Positions 32,970-41,712 of a DNA stretch of 64,000 nucleotides are shown here, in pieces (within the stretch, counting starts at the first letter, position 1; each line of letters begins with the position of its first letter). The stretch covers positions 2,046,001-2,110,000 of the forward strand of contig NZ_JACHMP010000001.1 in NCBI RefSeq assembly GCF_014204985.1. The letters run 5' to 3'. Source of the DNA: Streptosporangium becharense (GTDB taxonomy: Bacteria; Actinomycetota; Actinomycetes; Streptosporangiales; Streptosporangiaceae). A program made the translations under genes and the position numbers. The notes under the pieces are model-generated. The model ran no database searches, was not told where the DNA came from, and was given only the letters and a program-made list of their open reading frames with translations.

Positions 32970-34172
32970 CTAACGGTCGGCGCGCAGGCTGGGGACCGGG
33001 TGCGGCCCCTCGGTCTCCAGCCGGTACTCGCGGCCCGACTTGGCGCGGTTCTCGTCGATGACCCGCTCGCTCGGCGGCGCCTCGCCTCCGTGGATCTGTG
33101 CCTGCAGCTGCTCGAACCGCTCGTGCGCCTCCTGGACGTAGCCGGTGCCGATGGTGGTGAAGTCGATCTGGGTCTCCAGCAGTTCGCGGAGGTAGGCCTT
33201 GTTCGGCTCGAAGGTGACCGGCGCGGGCAGGGCCGGGGCGACGACCTCCTGGGGGTCACGGCCGTCGTACCGTTTGAACAGCTCGGCGGCCAGGCGCAGG
33301 TGCTCCAGCTCCATGTTGAGATGCAGTTCCCAGATCGCCCTGACCTTCGGGTCCGACTCGGTCTCCATGAACGAGTGGTACAGGTAGCACTCGTTGTACT
33401 CGTGGTCGAGCAGCTGCTCCCACCACGTCTCCCCCGGATCGACCAGCGACTCGTAGTGCGTGACGTGCTCCTCCTCGATCAGACCGATCTCCTGGTAGAG
33501 CTGCCGGGCGATCGGCTCCATGTAGGTGGGGCCCACGTTCATGTAGAAGTTCATCGTTTGCTGCTCGGCCGCCATGATCGTCAGGGCGTGCAGCTTGGAG
33601 ATCGGCTCGGTGGCCGTCTTGTCGTAGGGCTGGCGCAGGTTGTCGATGGGATGACGGTGGTGGAGGTACGTGGGCCTGCCCGGCGTGACCTCGGTCAGGT
33701 TGTCGACGATCTTCTCCGCCTTGCGGTGCTCGATCATCTCGTACAGGTTCGCGTAGCGGTACAGGTGGTCGAAGTCCTCCAGGACGCCGAACTGGTAGGC
33801 CTGCTTGAGGTACGGGTCGGGTTCCATCCGCGCCACCCAGGCGGTCAGGTCGACCGCGACCTGCTCGTAGGCGATCGTGGTCTCCAGCACGGAGGCCAGC
33901 CCCGGCAGGAGCCAGTTGACCGCCTTCTGCTGCTGCGCCTCGATGTAGCGGACCTGGGCCAGCTGCTGCTTGACGGCCGGGTCGGGGCAGCGCCGGGTGA
34001 ACTGGTGGCTGAAGAGGATCGCCTCGACCTCGATGCCGTTCATGGCGATGATCCGGCACCGGGTGTACGGGTCGACGTGGTCGGGATCGATCGGGGTGAC
34101 GTTGAGCTCACTCCAGTTGCGCAACTGCCGGTCCAGCGGGATGCCGCGTTCTTGCAACGGGTTGAAGGTCAC
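32970..34172 (-). CDS. Ferritin-like diiron-type protein of unknown role
   Basis: A 400-residue helical protein starting GTG 34172, with an excellent AGAGGAG ribosome site six bases upstream; longer readings are therefore rejected. Several E/H motifs typical of ferritin-like carboxylate-bridged iron sites occur: YEMIEHR, IEEEHVTHYE, DHEYNE and NMELEHLRLA. The order suggests two four-helix units. There is no signal peptide. I do not know its substrate; it could be an oxygenase, a mineralising protein or an oxygen or peroxide sensor. It is alone in its transcription unit. Confidence 0.7.
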   Translation of the reverse strand: MTFNPLQERGIPLDRQLRNWSELNVTPIDPDHVDPYTRCRIIAMNGIEVEAILFSHQFTRRCPDPAVKQQLAQVRYIEAQQQKAVNWLLPGLASVLETTIAYEQVAVDLTAWVARMEPDPYLKQAYQFGVLEDFDHLYRYANLYEMIEHRKAEKIVDNLTEVTPGRPTYLHHRHPIDNLRQPYDKTATEPISKLHALTIMAAEQQTMNFYMNVGPTYMEPIARQLYQEIGLIEEEHVTHYESLVDPGETWWEQLLDHEYNECYLYHSFMETESDPKVRAIWELHLNMELEHLRLAAELFKRYDGRDPQEVVAPALPAPVTFEPNKAYLRELLETQIDFTTIGTGYVQEAHERFEQLQAQIHGGEAPPSERVIDENRAKSGREYRLETEGPHPVPSLRADR

Positions 34173-34677
34173 GAACAGCTCCTCTGATGGTCCTGCTTCG
34201 GGTCCTTGCCGGGCTCGCACCGTGACGCCCCCGCCGGCCCCCGCCACAGGACGTGGACCATGCCGCCGCGCGACCGGACGTACGCGGCCGTCGCCAAAGG
34301 TGCGGGCGTCTCACGCGCCGCGTGGACGACGGGCGACGTCGGGTGCCGGGAAGGCGCGTACGGCGAAAGCGGTGCCGGGGCGTGTCGCCACGCGGCGCGG
34401 TTCACCGTTCCCACCTGGATGGACACCAGGGTGTGCCGGGCACCGTTGCGACACCGGGCGCCGGTTCGCAGCGGTGACGGACGGACAAGGATGGCATGTC
34501 TGGTCAGCCGAAGCTGGCACTACCCCCTTCCGGAGCGGGCATGCGGGTTCCTGCGAGATTTCCCCGGAGTCCGGTGTGCCCGCCTCCGGACGGACCCCGG
34601 CGGAACCCACGGCCGGACGGCGGAGCGTAACCGCCGTGGGCCCCGGCCGACGGACCCCGCCGCGAGCCCGGGACGGC
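34173..34677. other. 505-bp interval without a convincing gene
   Basis: Several overlapping frames exist on both strands but none has a good start, ribosome site or recognisable product. One short segment beginning at ATG 34260 encodes RTYAAVAKGAGVSRA, which resembles the helix-turn-helix of LacI regulators for about 16 residues before similarity stops. It may be a gene remnant or chance. Confidence 0.4.
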
Positions 34678-35823
34678 TCATCCCGGTCCGCCGGGACGTG
34701 AGCGCAACGCCCGCCCGGTCAGAGCGCAGACCTCCTCCACCAGCGCCGCCTCCGCCATGGCGCACGGGCCGGCCGCGGCAGGCCAGACCACGGTGACGAC
34801 ACCCGGCGCGTCGCCGCCCACTCCCAGTGGGGAACAGACCAGGGAGACCGCGTCCAGCCGGGCCGCCACCGGGACTCCTTCACCGTCGGTTCCCAGCATC
34901 CGGGCGTCGTCGAAGTGAGGCTTGATCACCGTACGGCCGGTCGCCCGGACCCGGCCAGGGAGGTCGAGCATGCCCCGGCCGGTCTCCGTCAGCCACAGCG
35001 TCTTCTCCCCCTCCCCGCCGCCGTGCACCGCCACCCTGCGCAGTTCCTCCCCCGCCACGACGTCGGCGGCGGCGAACGCGCCGAACTCCCCGGCGAGCAG
35101 CTCGACGACCCGGTCGAGCAGGTCGCGGGCACCGAGACCCGCGTCGGCGAGGACACCGGCGACGGAGCCGAGGAGATCGGCGCGGCGGGTCTGCGACACG
35201 ATGTCGTCCAGCGGCCGCGACGAAGAACCAGCGGACTCGGCGGACTCGGCGGGCACCGTCCCCGGTGCCGTCACCAGGATCTGGGGCCGGTCGGCGCCGT
35301 GGGCCTCCAGCCTGGTCAGCAGGATCCGCGTGTGGACCGGTCGCAGGCGGGTGACGAGCCGGCCGTCCAGCTCTCGCCGTCCACCGAGGCGCGCCACCGC
35401 GGTGAGGGCGGACCGGAAGGCGGCGCGGGTCCTGAGGTCCACCAGGACCGCCAGCGGACGGCCGCCGAGGTAGGCGCGGGACTGGCCGAGCAGGCCGAGC
35501 GCGGCGTCATTGGCCCACGTGACGACGCCTTCCTCCCCCTCGAGCAGCAGAGCGGGGACGGGCGACTGCATGAACGCGGCCCGGAGCAGCCGCCTGTCGC
35601 GCTCCGCCACCGGCTCGGCGGGCGGTATCTCGGCCGACGGCTCGCCGGCGTTCTCCCGCGATGCCCGCAGCGCCTCGCAGACGGCGTCCAGTTCGAGGAA
35701 CGCCGCCTCAGCGATCGCCTCGGTCTCCGGGCCGCCCCGTGCGAGAAGCCAGGAGCTCCGTAACTCGTCCAGGCGTGCCCGGAGGCGGCGGCACTCCCGG
35801 CCGAGAGCATCCGGATCAGTCAT
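34678..35823 (-). CDS. PAS-GAF sensory protein without an output domain
   Basis: A 381-residue cytoplasmic protein. An N-terminal helical segment with ECRRLRARLDELR-like heptads precedes a PAS domain (about 80-190; MQSPVPALLLEGEEGVVTWANDAALGLLG) and a GAF domain (about 215-375). The usual SpoIIE or kinase output is missing. ATG 35823 is preferred over GTG 35832, as GGGGGAG lies 11 bases upstream. It is divergent from the GAF-ANTAR gene 109 bp away, so the two may be co-regulated sensors. Confidence 0.8.
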   Translation of the reverse strand: MTDPDALGRECRRLRARLDELRSSWLLARGGPETEAIAEAAFLELDAVCEALRASRENAGEPSAEIPPAEPVAERDRRLLRAAFMQSPVPALLLEGEEGVVTWANDAALGLLGQSRAYLGGRPLAVLVDLRTRAAFRSALTAVARLGGRRELDGRLVTRLRPVHTRILLTRLEAHGADRPQILVTAPGTVPAESAESAGSSSRPLDDIVSQTRRADLLGSVAGVLADAGLGARDLLDRVVELLAGEFGAFAAADVVAGEELRRVAVHGGGEGEKTLWLTETGRGMLDLPGRVRATGRTVIKPHFDDARMLGTDGEGVPVAARLDAVSLVCSPLGVGGDAPGVVTVVWPAAAGPCAMAEAALVEEVCALTGRALRSRPGGPG

Positions 35824-35931
35824 ACCGTTCACGCTCCCCCATCACCGCTTTCCTGGTCTGACCACGTTCCCTGGGGGTAGGTGCCTCATTCCTGGTCAGC
35901 ACTGCCACCGCGGGGACGGGAGGCCGAGGAC

Positions 35932-36612
35932 ATGCGCGCCGACGACGGAGAACCGGACGCCACACCCATCACGCTGCTCAGCGGCCTCTCCGACCAGGTC
36001 TGCGACGCCGTGTCCTGCTGTGGCGCCGCGGTCGCGATGTGGCGCGACGGGGAGGGCGGGCCCGGCGGGCCGGCCGGCCTGCTGGTCGCCTCACACCCCG
36101 ACCTGGGGGAGATCGCCGAGAGCGACACCGGTTTCGGCGGCCCGTTGTCCCAGGCGCGGGCGGAGGGCGGCCCGGTGCACGTCGGCGACACCCTCCGTGA
36201 CCGGCGCTGGCCGGAACACTCCCTGGCGTCGCTGCGTCACGGCGTCCGCACCTGCACGGCCGTCGCCGCGCGCGGGCCGGACGTCACCGTCGTGGTGGCC
36301 GCATACGGTCTGCGGCCGGCCGTATCCGGTGGGAGCGGGGCCGGCACGCTCGCCGTCCTCGCCGGGCAGGCCGCCGCCCTGGTCACCGCCCTCGACACGT
36401 CGGACGCCGCCCGGCGGCAGGTCCGCCGGGTACGTGCCGTCCTGGCCGGCCGCTGGCCCATCGAACAGGCCAAAGGCATGATCATGCAGGCTCTGGGGTG
36501 TGACGCCGACCGGGCGTTCGCCGAACTGCGCAGGGTCTCCCAGACCTCCCACCTGAAGGTGCACGAGGTCGCCCGGCGCCTGGTGGGCGACCGCGGCGTC
36601 TCTCCGGCCTGA
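35932..36612 (+). CDS. GAF-ANTAR RNA-binding antiterminator
   Basis: A 226-residue protein with a GAF domain (residues about 10-155) and a C-terminal ANTAR domain (about 160-218; RAVLAGRWPIEQAKGMIMQALGCDADRAFAELRRVSQTSHLKVHEVARRLV). ANTAR domains bind paired RNA hairpins to prevent termination. ATG 35932 follows GGGAGGCCGAGGA. The GAF domain contains CDAVSCCGAAVAMW, whose cysteines might sense redox state. RNA targets are unknown. Confidence 0.88.
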   Translation: MRADDGEPDATPITLLSGLSDQVCDAVSCCGAAVAMWRDGEGGPGGPAGLLVASHPDLGEIAESDTGFGGPLSQARAEGGPVHVGDTLRDRRWPEHSLASLRHGVRTCTAVAARGPDVTVVVAAYGLRPAVSGGSGAGTLAVLAGQAAALVTALDTSDAARRQVRRVRAVLAGRWPIEQAKGMIMQALGCDADRAFAELRRVSQTSHLKVHEVARRLVGDRGVSPA

Positions 36613-36764
36613 TCCGGCGCCGCCGGTACGCCCGGCCACGCCGGTGGTGCGTCACGGCCGGTATCGCGGGTAGGGGCCCTGGCATGGAGCACTGGGAACA
36701 CCCGCATGGGCGACCGCGGCCACCCGTCATGTGATGCCGGCCATGGCGCTGCGAGGGAGGGCGT

Positions 36765-37151
36765 GTGGACACCCGGATCCGCCACCGATGGGCCATCAGC
36801 CGTGAACTGAGCACCCTGCGCGGCAACATCTCGCACCACGCCGCGGATGCGGGGCTGAACGGCAGGCGATTGGACGACCTGCTCCTGGCCGCTCACGAGG
36901 CCACCGTCAACGTCCTGCGGCACGGGGGCGGCGAGGGCACGGTGACCGTGTGGCACGACGAGAGGTACGTGACCGTCGACGTGGTCGACCGCTGCGGCCT
37001 GCTGCGTCCCGGCGACACATGCCGTGAGCGGCCGGCCGTCGGCGCGTCGGGCGGCTTCGGCCTGTGGCTCATGGGACAGCTCTGCGACGAGTTCACCATC
37101 GAGCGGAGACCGGAGGGTTCACGCGTCCGGCTGAGGATGCTGCTGGCGTAG
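36765..37151 (+). CDS. RsbW-like ATP-binding protein (anti-sigma type)
   Basis: A 128-residue HATPase of the RsbW/SpoIIAB type. The N-box is AAHEATVNVLRHGGGEG (Asn49), the G1-like box VVDRCG and the G2 box GASGGFGLWLMGQLCDEF. The GTG start at 36765 has a GAGGGAGG site. In the family such proteins bind a sigma factor or phosphorylate an anti-anti-sigma partner. Orphan copies are numerous in actinomycetes; this one sits next to GAF sensors rather than a sigma gene. The G1 box has Cys-Gly where Gly-Pro-Gly is usual, so ATP binding may be altered. Confidence 0.8.
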   Translation: MDTRIRHRWAISRELSTLRGNISHHAADAGLNGRRLDDLLLAAHEATVNVLRHGGGEGTVTVWHDERYVTVDVVDRCGLLRPGDTCRERPAVGASGGFGLWLMGQLCDEFTIERRPEGSRVRLRMLLA

Positions 37152-37302
37152 CCCCGCCGCCGGGTGTCTCCCCGCCCGCCGCCTCGTGTCCCGCCGCCTC
37201 CGGATGCGTACGGCACCGTGCTCCGGGGCACGTCGTACGGGCACACCGCGGGTTAACCGTCTCTTAGCGTGGTCCTATCACGATCACCGAAAAGCTTGGC
37301 GC

Positions 37303-37683
37303 ATGAAGCACATCGCCAAAATCACCGTTGTGTCCCTTGGAGCCGCCGCCCTGCTGGCCGGCGGGGGCGGACCCGCCTTCGCCGCCGCCCAGACCGCCCA
37401 GACCGCCGCCGACGCGGCGGGCACGACCGGCGCCACGACCGGCACCACCACGGCCGGCAGCGCGACCGGCACCTCCGCTACGGCGGGCATCTCCTCCCGC
37501 AGGGCGGTGCAGATCGCCGAGAAACGCGTTCCCGGCGCGCGGGTGACCGATGTGGACCGTGAGTGGGAGCGCGGTCACCGCACCTGGAAGGTGGAGCTGG
37601 AGAAGGGTCGCTGGGAGTACGAGGTCCACGTGTCGGTGAAGAACGGGAAGGTTGTCGCGTTCGAGCGCGACTACGAGGACTGA
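37303..37683 (+). CDS. Secreted PepSY-domain protein
   Basis: A 126-residue exported protein. The signal peptide MKHIAKITVVSLGAAALLAGG ends around AFAAA. A Thr/Ala/Gly-rich linker precedes one PepSY domain (about 65-126): SSRRAVQIAEKRVPGARVTDVDREWERG... WKVELEKGRWEYEVHVSVKNGKVVAFERD. PepSY domains often inhibit proteases or act with two-component systems. ATG 37303 start. A perfect hairpin overlaps the stop codon and separates it from the convergent nuclease gene. Confidence 0.85.
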   Translation: MKHIAKITVVSLGAAALLAGGGGPAFAAAQTAQTAADAAGTTGATTGTTTAGSATGTSATAGISSRRAVQIAEKRVPGARVTDVDREWERGHRTWKVELEKGRWEYEVHVSVKNGKVVAFERDYED

Positions 37684-37706
37684 CGGGACGGGCCCGGCCG
37701 TCCCGT
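37683..37706. terminator. Hairpin between convergent PepSY and nuclease genes
   Basis: A 9-bp stem (37683-37691 with 37698-37706) with a 6-nt loop begins on the last base of the PepSY stop. Confidence 0.65.
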
Positions 37707-37726
37707 GGCGGGCCCGGCCGGGCCGC

Positions 37727-38404
37727 TCAGCAGGAGGTGAGCACGGCCTTCATGGCGTCCTTCTCCGCGGCCGTCACCCACAGGCCGTACTTGGCCTTCA
37801 CTTCGATCTGACGTGCGACATAGGGGCACCGGTAGGCGCGGCGCGGGGGCAACCACGTCGCCGCGTCCCCGGCCCCCTTCTGGTTGTTCAACGGCCCGTC
37901 CACCGCGAGCAGGTTGAGCGGGTCGTTGGCCAGCGCCTTCCGCTTGGCCGTGGACCACTGCCGCGCACCCTTCTGCCAGGCGTCGGCGAGCGCGATGACA
38001 TGGTCGATCTGAACCGCCATGCTGGTCCGCGCACCGCGCTCGAACGTGATGGTCTTGCCGCTGTACGGGTCGTGGAGGACACCCGTCAGCACGATGCACT
38101 CGTCGCCCTTCTTGAAGGTCTCCTCCTCCAGATCACGGCGGAGGATGTCGTTGCGGGTGTCACAGCCGTTCTTGTCGACGTCCGCCCAGGCCGTGCCGAA
38201 TTCGTCGCGGTCGAACCCGGTCATCGGAGCCCGGCCCTTGACCTCCAGCTTCTCCAGCTCCTTCAATGCGGCAGGCGCGGACTTCCCGGAGCCGCTCCCG
38301 CCTCCGCCGGAGAAACCGCCGCCGAAACCGCCCTCCGGGCCGCAGCCCGCCACCGCGAGCACGATCACCGCGGCGACCGCACCTCGTTCCAGCGCAGCCC
38401 GCAC
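37727..38404 (-). CDS. Secreted HNH nuclease-like lipoprotein (DUF1524/GmrSD C-terminal type)
   Basis: A 225-residue protein from GTG 38404. An N-terminal signal ends with the lipobox LAVAGC (Cys21), and a Gly/Ser linker follows. The domain shows CDTRNDILRRDL, a beta segment, then VQIDHVIALADAWQKGARQW and NDPLNLLAVDGPLNNQKG, the histidine/asparagine arrangement of the DUF1524 HNH nuclease family. RCPYVARQIEVKAKYGLWV closes the domain. It is predicted to act outside the cell, perhaps in nutrient DNA breakdown or competition. Confidence 0.88.
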   Translation of the reverse strand: MRAALERGAVAAVIVLAVAGCGPEGGFGGGFSGGGGSGSGKSAPAALKELEKLEVKGRAPMTGFDRDEFGTAWADVDKNGCDTRNDILRRDLEEETFKKGDECIVLTGVLHDPYSGKTITFERGARTSMAVQIDHVIALADAWQKGARQWSTAKRKALANDPLNLLAVDGPLNNQKGAGDAATWLPPRRAYRCPYVARQIEVKAKYGLWVTAAEKDAMKAVLTSC

Positions 38405-38515
38405 CCTCGCCCTCCCCGCCCACGTTTTTCACATCTGAAGCGGCAAATTACCCCAGAAAACTTTCTCAATCTTAAAAGCCGCATGCCGCCGCGCCGGGGA
38501 AGGAAACAGTGCGGC

Positions 38516-39274
38516 TCAGGTGATGAGGATCCCCCCGTCCACCGGGATCACCGCGCCCGTGACGTACGAGGAGGCGTCGGAGGCCAGGAAGATCGCCGCC
38601 GCGACGAGCTCGGCCGGGTCGCCGGGCCGCCTCATCAGCACCCGATGCTGCAGTTGCCACTCCAGATAGCCCTCGGCGTACTGGTCGGTCATCTCCGAGG
38701 CGAAGAAACCGGGTTCGAGGCAGTTGACCCGGATGCCGCGGCGTCCCGTCCACTGCTGGGCGAGGTCACGGGTGAGGCCGACGACCCCCGCCTTGGAAGC
38801 GCTGTAGGCGGCCTGCGGCAGGCCCGCGGTGGTCTCGCCCAGGATGCTGCCGATGTTGACGATCGACGAACCCGGCCGCATCACCCCGGCGCACGCCTGC
38901 GCCATCCAGTACGTGCCGTGCAGGTTGACGTCGACGACCTGACGGAACTGCTCGGGTGTCTCCTTCAGCGCGGGCACCGCCGTGCCGACGCCGGCATTGT
39001 TGATCAGGACGTCGACCGTGCCGAACTCGGCGACCGCCGCCGCCACCAGGGCCTGGCAGTCTTCGGGCCGGGACACGTCGGTGGCGAGCGCGACGCACCG
39101 CCTGCCGGTCTCCTCGACCAGGCCGCGGGTCTCCTCCAGGCGGTCCTTCCTGCGCGCACCGATCACGATGTCCGCACCGGCCTCGGCCAGCCCCCTGGCG
39201 AACGCGACACCGAGCCCGGAGGAGGCCCCCGTGACGATCGCGACCTTGCCGTCCAGCCGGAACCGCTCCAGCAT
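38516..39274 (-). CDS. Short-chain dehydrogenase/reductase
   Basis: A 252-residue classical SDR. The cofactor motif TGASSGLG lies near residue 16, with NNAG, the catalytic serine in IVNIGSILG and YSASKAG (Tyr/Lys). GARRKDR after the second strand suggests NADP(H) preference. ATG 39274 is chosen because GGGAGG lies five bases upstream; the earlier ATG 39289 would include it. The substrate is unknown. Confidence 0.92.
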   Translation of the reverse strand: MLERFRLDGKVAIVTGASSGLGVAFARGLAEAGADIVIGARRKDRLEETRGLVEETGRRCVALATDVSRPEDCQALVAAAVAEFGTVDVLINNAGVGTAVPALKETPEQFRQVVDVNLHGTYWMAQACAGVMRPGSSIVNIGSILGETTAGLPQAAYSASKAGVVGLTRDLAQQWTGRRGIRVNCLEPGFFASEMTDQYAEGYLEWQLQHRVLMRRPGDPAELVAAAIFLASDASSYVTGAVIPVDGGILIT

Positions 39275-39323
39275 CCGGGCCTCCCTCATCCGCAGAACGC
39301 ACCGAATGAGATTCTAGGGCCAT

Positions 39324-39367
39324 GACGCCACGACGCCCGCGGGGATCCCCGCGGGCGTCGTGGCGTC
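39324..39367. terminator. 44-bp perfect palindrome
   Basis: Positions 39324-39345 are the exact reverse complement of 39346-39367, with no loop; pairing extends three more bases each side with one T/G mismatch. It lies 22 bp after the stop of the large minus-strand gene at 39390 and about 50 bp before the SDR start. It most likely ends transcription of the upstream gene. Confidence 0.8.
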
Positions 39368-39389
39368 GTGGCGCGGATCGCGCGCGGTC

Positions 39390-41666
39390 CTACAGTCCGT
39401 ACTCCTTGACGATCCGTTCGTGCCGCTCCACCTCGATGTCGACGGCCTTGGCCAGGTCGAGCCAGGCCAGCGGGTGCACCCAGCGCTCGGTGGCGTCGTC
39501 CAGGAGCGCGTCGACCTCGACCGGGGAGACCTCCGGCGGGACCGCGATCCAGCCGAACACGCCGGGCAGCGGCTCACCCGTGCTCGGGTGGGTCACCTTG
39601 TAGTTCTCGTCGCTGTAGACCCACATCGGCCAGCCGCGCTCGGCCAGGACGTCGTTGAACTCGGTCCAGTCGGCCTCGCTGGGAGCGGCTCCGTCGAAGA
39701 ACCAGCTGGTGTAGCCGCCGGGACGCAGCATGCTCACCGCGGCGAACGGCGGGACGAAGTGCTCCTGCTCCTCGGCGCTCTCCGGGATCGGCTCCAGCAG
39801 CTGCGGCTCGAAGACGACCAGGTCGCCGGCGTTGTAGTCCATCCCGGGGGGCTGCGGGATGGCCAGGCGCGCGGTCGCCGGGCCGGTGCGCAGGCTGAGG
39901 ACCTGACGCTGGCTGCCGTCGGGGGCGGGCAGGATGATGCGCACCAGGCCCATGTCCTCCTCGATCGGCCCCTCGGCCGACTGCAGCGGCATTCCGATCT
40001 TGGCGGCCCCCAGACGCACCGTCTCCCAGTCTTCCGCCGCCGTCGCCATGGTGATCATCCGCCAGATGTCCGGGTGCTCGATCTCCTCGGAGTCGAGGAC
40101 GTCCCGCAGGATGGCGGCGCCCTTGGCGTTGTCCCCGAGCTGCTGCACCGCGGCCGACCACAGGCGGTTCGCCTCGACGCCCACACCCGCGGCGACCGCG
40201 GCCTCGCCCTCGGCCGCGGCCTGCTCCCAGCGCTCGCGCGCGCGGTGCAGCCGGCCCAGGGCCATGTGACGCTGGGCGGCGGGAAGCCGCTCGGCCATCT
40301 GCTCCAGCCGCTCGTCTTGGCGGGCCTCGATCAGCAGACCGGTGAGGTAGGTGACGTCCTGCGGGTCGGCCGTCTCGATCTCACCGGACTCCACCAGCAT
40401 GGCCCAGTAGATGTCGACGCCCTTGGCGGGGTAGCCGAGGAAACCCACCGTGGTGGTGTGGCGGCGGGTGGCCTCCAAGTCCTGACCGGACAGCGGGGCC
40501 AGCCAGCCCACCCAGCGCTCGGGGTCGGCGTTGAAGCCGTCGGCGGCGTCGAAGTAGGCGACCAGCTCGGCGTCGGGACCCGGCGCCGGAAGCGGAACGG
40601 TCTGGTCGGCGGCGGTGCGCAGCTCGGCGATCCGCTCGGCGAGATCGCCGGGGCTCCGCAGCTCGCCCACGGCGGACTCGGCGAGGTCGGCCAGCAGGCG
40701 GGCCTGCCAGACGCCCTTGCGGGCCACGGCCAGGTGACCGGCGACCAGCGCCAGCTCGGCGCGAGCGCGGTAGCCGCCCATCATGGCGAAGTAGTCGATC
40801 CACTGCTTGATCACCCGGCCCAGCTGCCAGCTGTTGGTGATCTGCTCCGACCCGGCGAGCTTGTGGACCGCACGCGACCACTCCACCCAGACGCGCGGGT
40901 GGTCGCCGACCACGTCGAGGTCGGGGAGGGCGTCGACGGCCTCCTGTACCCGGCCGAGGGTGGCGAGCAGGAGAGCGCGGAGCACACCCTCCCGGTGCTC
41001 CTTGGCCACCGGGTCGTCGGGCTTGAAGCCGCTCGCGGAGTCGAGCGCGCTGAGCGCGTCCTCCGTGCGACCGGCGGCGAGCAGCGCGCGGGCGGAGGCG
41101 GCTCCCAGCTCCCAGCTGGCCTCGCGGCCCGCACCGCCCAGCGCCTCCACGGCCGCCTCGGCGTGCGCGATGGCCTCCTGAACCCGGCCGGCGTCGACCA
41201 GTGCCGCGACCTGCTGCTCGGCGACGGCGGCGAAGGCGGGCGAGGAGGGCGGGACGTCGAGGGCCGAAAGCGCGGCCACCCGGTCGGCGGCATAGCCGGG
41301 GCCGTCGGTGTTGGCCTGGGCGATGGCCAACGCCACGACGGCGCCGGGCGCGGACGGGCAGTCGCGGACGTCGTCGCGCTCGGCGAACTCCGCCAGCGTC
41401 TCGGCGTCCGCGATCGCGACGGCGCCCTGCGCGCGGTTGCCGATGCGGCCGATCAGGTGCCAGTAGCGCGCGTAGAACTCCAGCCACGGCAGCTGCAGGC
41501 CCTCCGCCTGCTGTGCGATCGCCGGGGCGATCACGTCGAGCTGCGGGTAACGGCCCTCCAGCGCCTGCGCCGGCACGTCTCCGATCGCCATGGCCAGACC
41601 GGTGTTTCCTGCTTCGTGCAGTTGCCGCTGGGTGTCGCCGACCCAGGCCCAGATGTCCACGTCCAT
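39390..41666 (-). CDS. Large helical-repeat protein of unknown function (758 residues)
   Basis: A soluble 758-residue protein starting MDVDIWAWVGDTQRQLHEAG. Residues about 100-560 are alanine-rich helical pairs resembling degenerate TPR units (for example ALVDAGRVQEAIAHAEAAVEALGG; ALLAAGRTEDALSALDSASGFKP; LERWEQAAAEGEAAVAAG-type segments). The C-terminal 200 residues form a distinct alpha/beta region with FFDGAAPSEADWTEFNDVLAERGWPMW. No enzymatic motif is evident. It looks like a protein-interaction scaffold. It ends in the palindromic terminator at 39324. Confidence 0.75.
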   Translation of the reverse strand: MDVDIWAWVGDTQRQLHEAGNTGLAMAIGDVPAQALEGRYPQLDVIAPAIAQQAEGLQLPWLEFYARYWHLIGRIGNRAQGAVAIADAETLAEFAERDDVRDCPSAPGAVVALAIAQANTDGPGYAADRVAALSALDVPPSSPAFAAVAEQQVAALVDAGRVQEAIAHAEAAVEALGGAGREASWELGAASARALLAAGRTEDALSALDSASGFKPDDPVAKEHREGVLRALLLATLGRVQEAVDALPDLDVVGDHPRVWVEWSRAVHKLAGSEQITNSWQLGRVIKQWIDYFAMMGGYRARAELALVAGHLAVARKGVWQARLLADLAESAVGELRSPGDLAERIAELRTAADQTVPLPAPGPDAELVAYFDAADGFNADPERWVGWLAPLSGQDLEATRRHTTTVGFLGYPAKGVDIYWAMLVESGEIETADPQDVTYLTGLLIEARQDERLEQMAERLPAAQRHMALGRLHRARERWEQAAAEGEAAVAAGVGVEANRLWSAAVQQLGDNAKGAAILRDVLDSEEIEHPDIWRMITMATAAEDWETVRLGAAKIGMPLQSAEGPIEEDMGLVRIILPAPDGSQRQVLSLRTGPATARLAIPQPPGMDYNAGDLVVFEPQLLEPIPESAEEQEHFVPPFAAVSMLRPGGYTSWFFDGAAPSEADWTEFNDVLAERGWPMWVYSDENYKVTHPSTGEPLPGVFGWIAVPPEVSPVEVDALLDDATERWVHPLAWLDLAKAVDIEVERHERIVKEYGL

Positions 41667-41712
41667 GAGACGTCAGTCTGCCAGGTCGGCGGGCGTGCCC
41701 AAAACGACTCGG

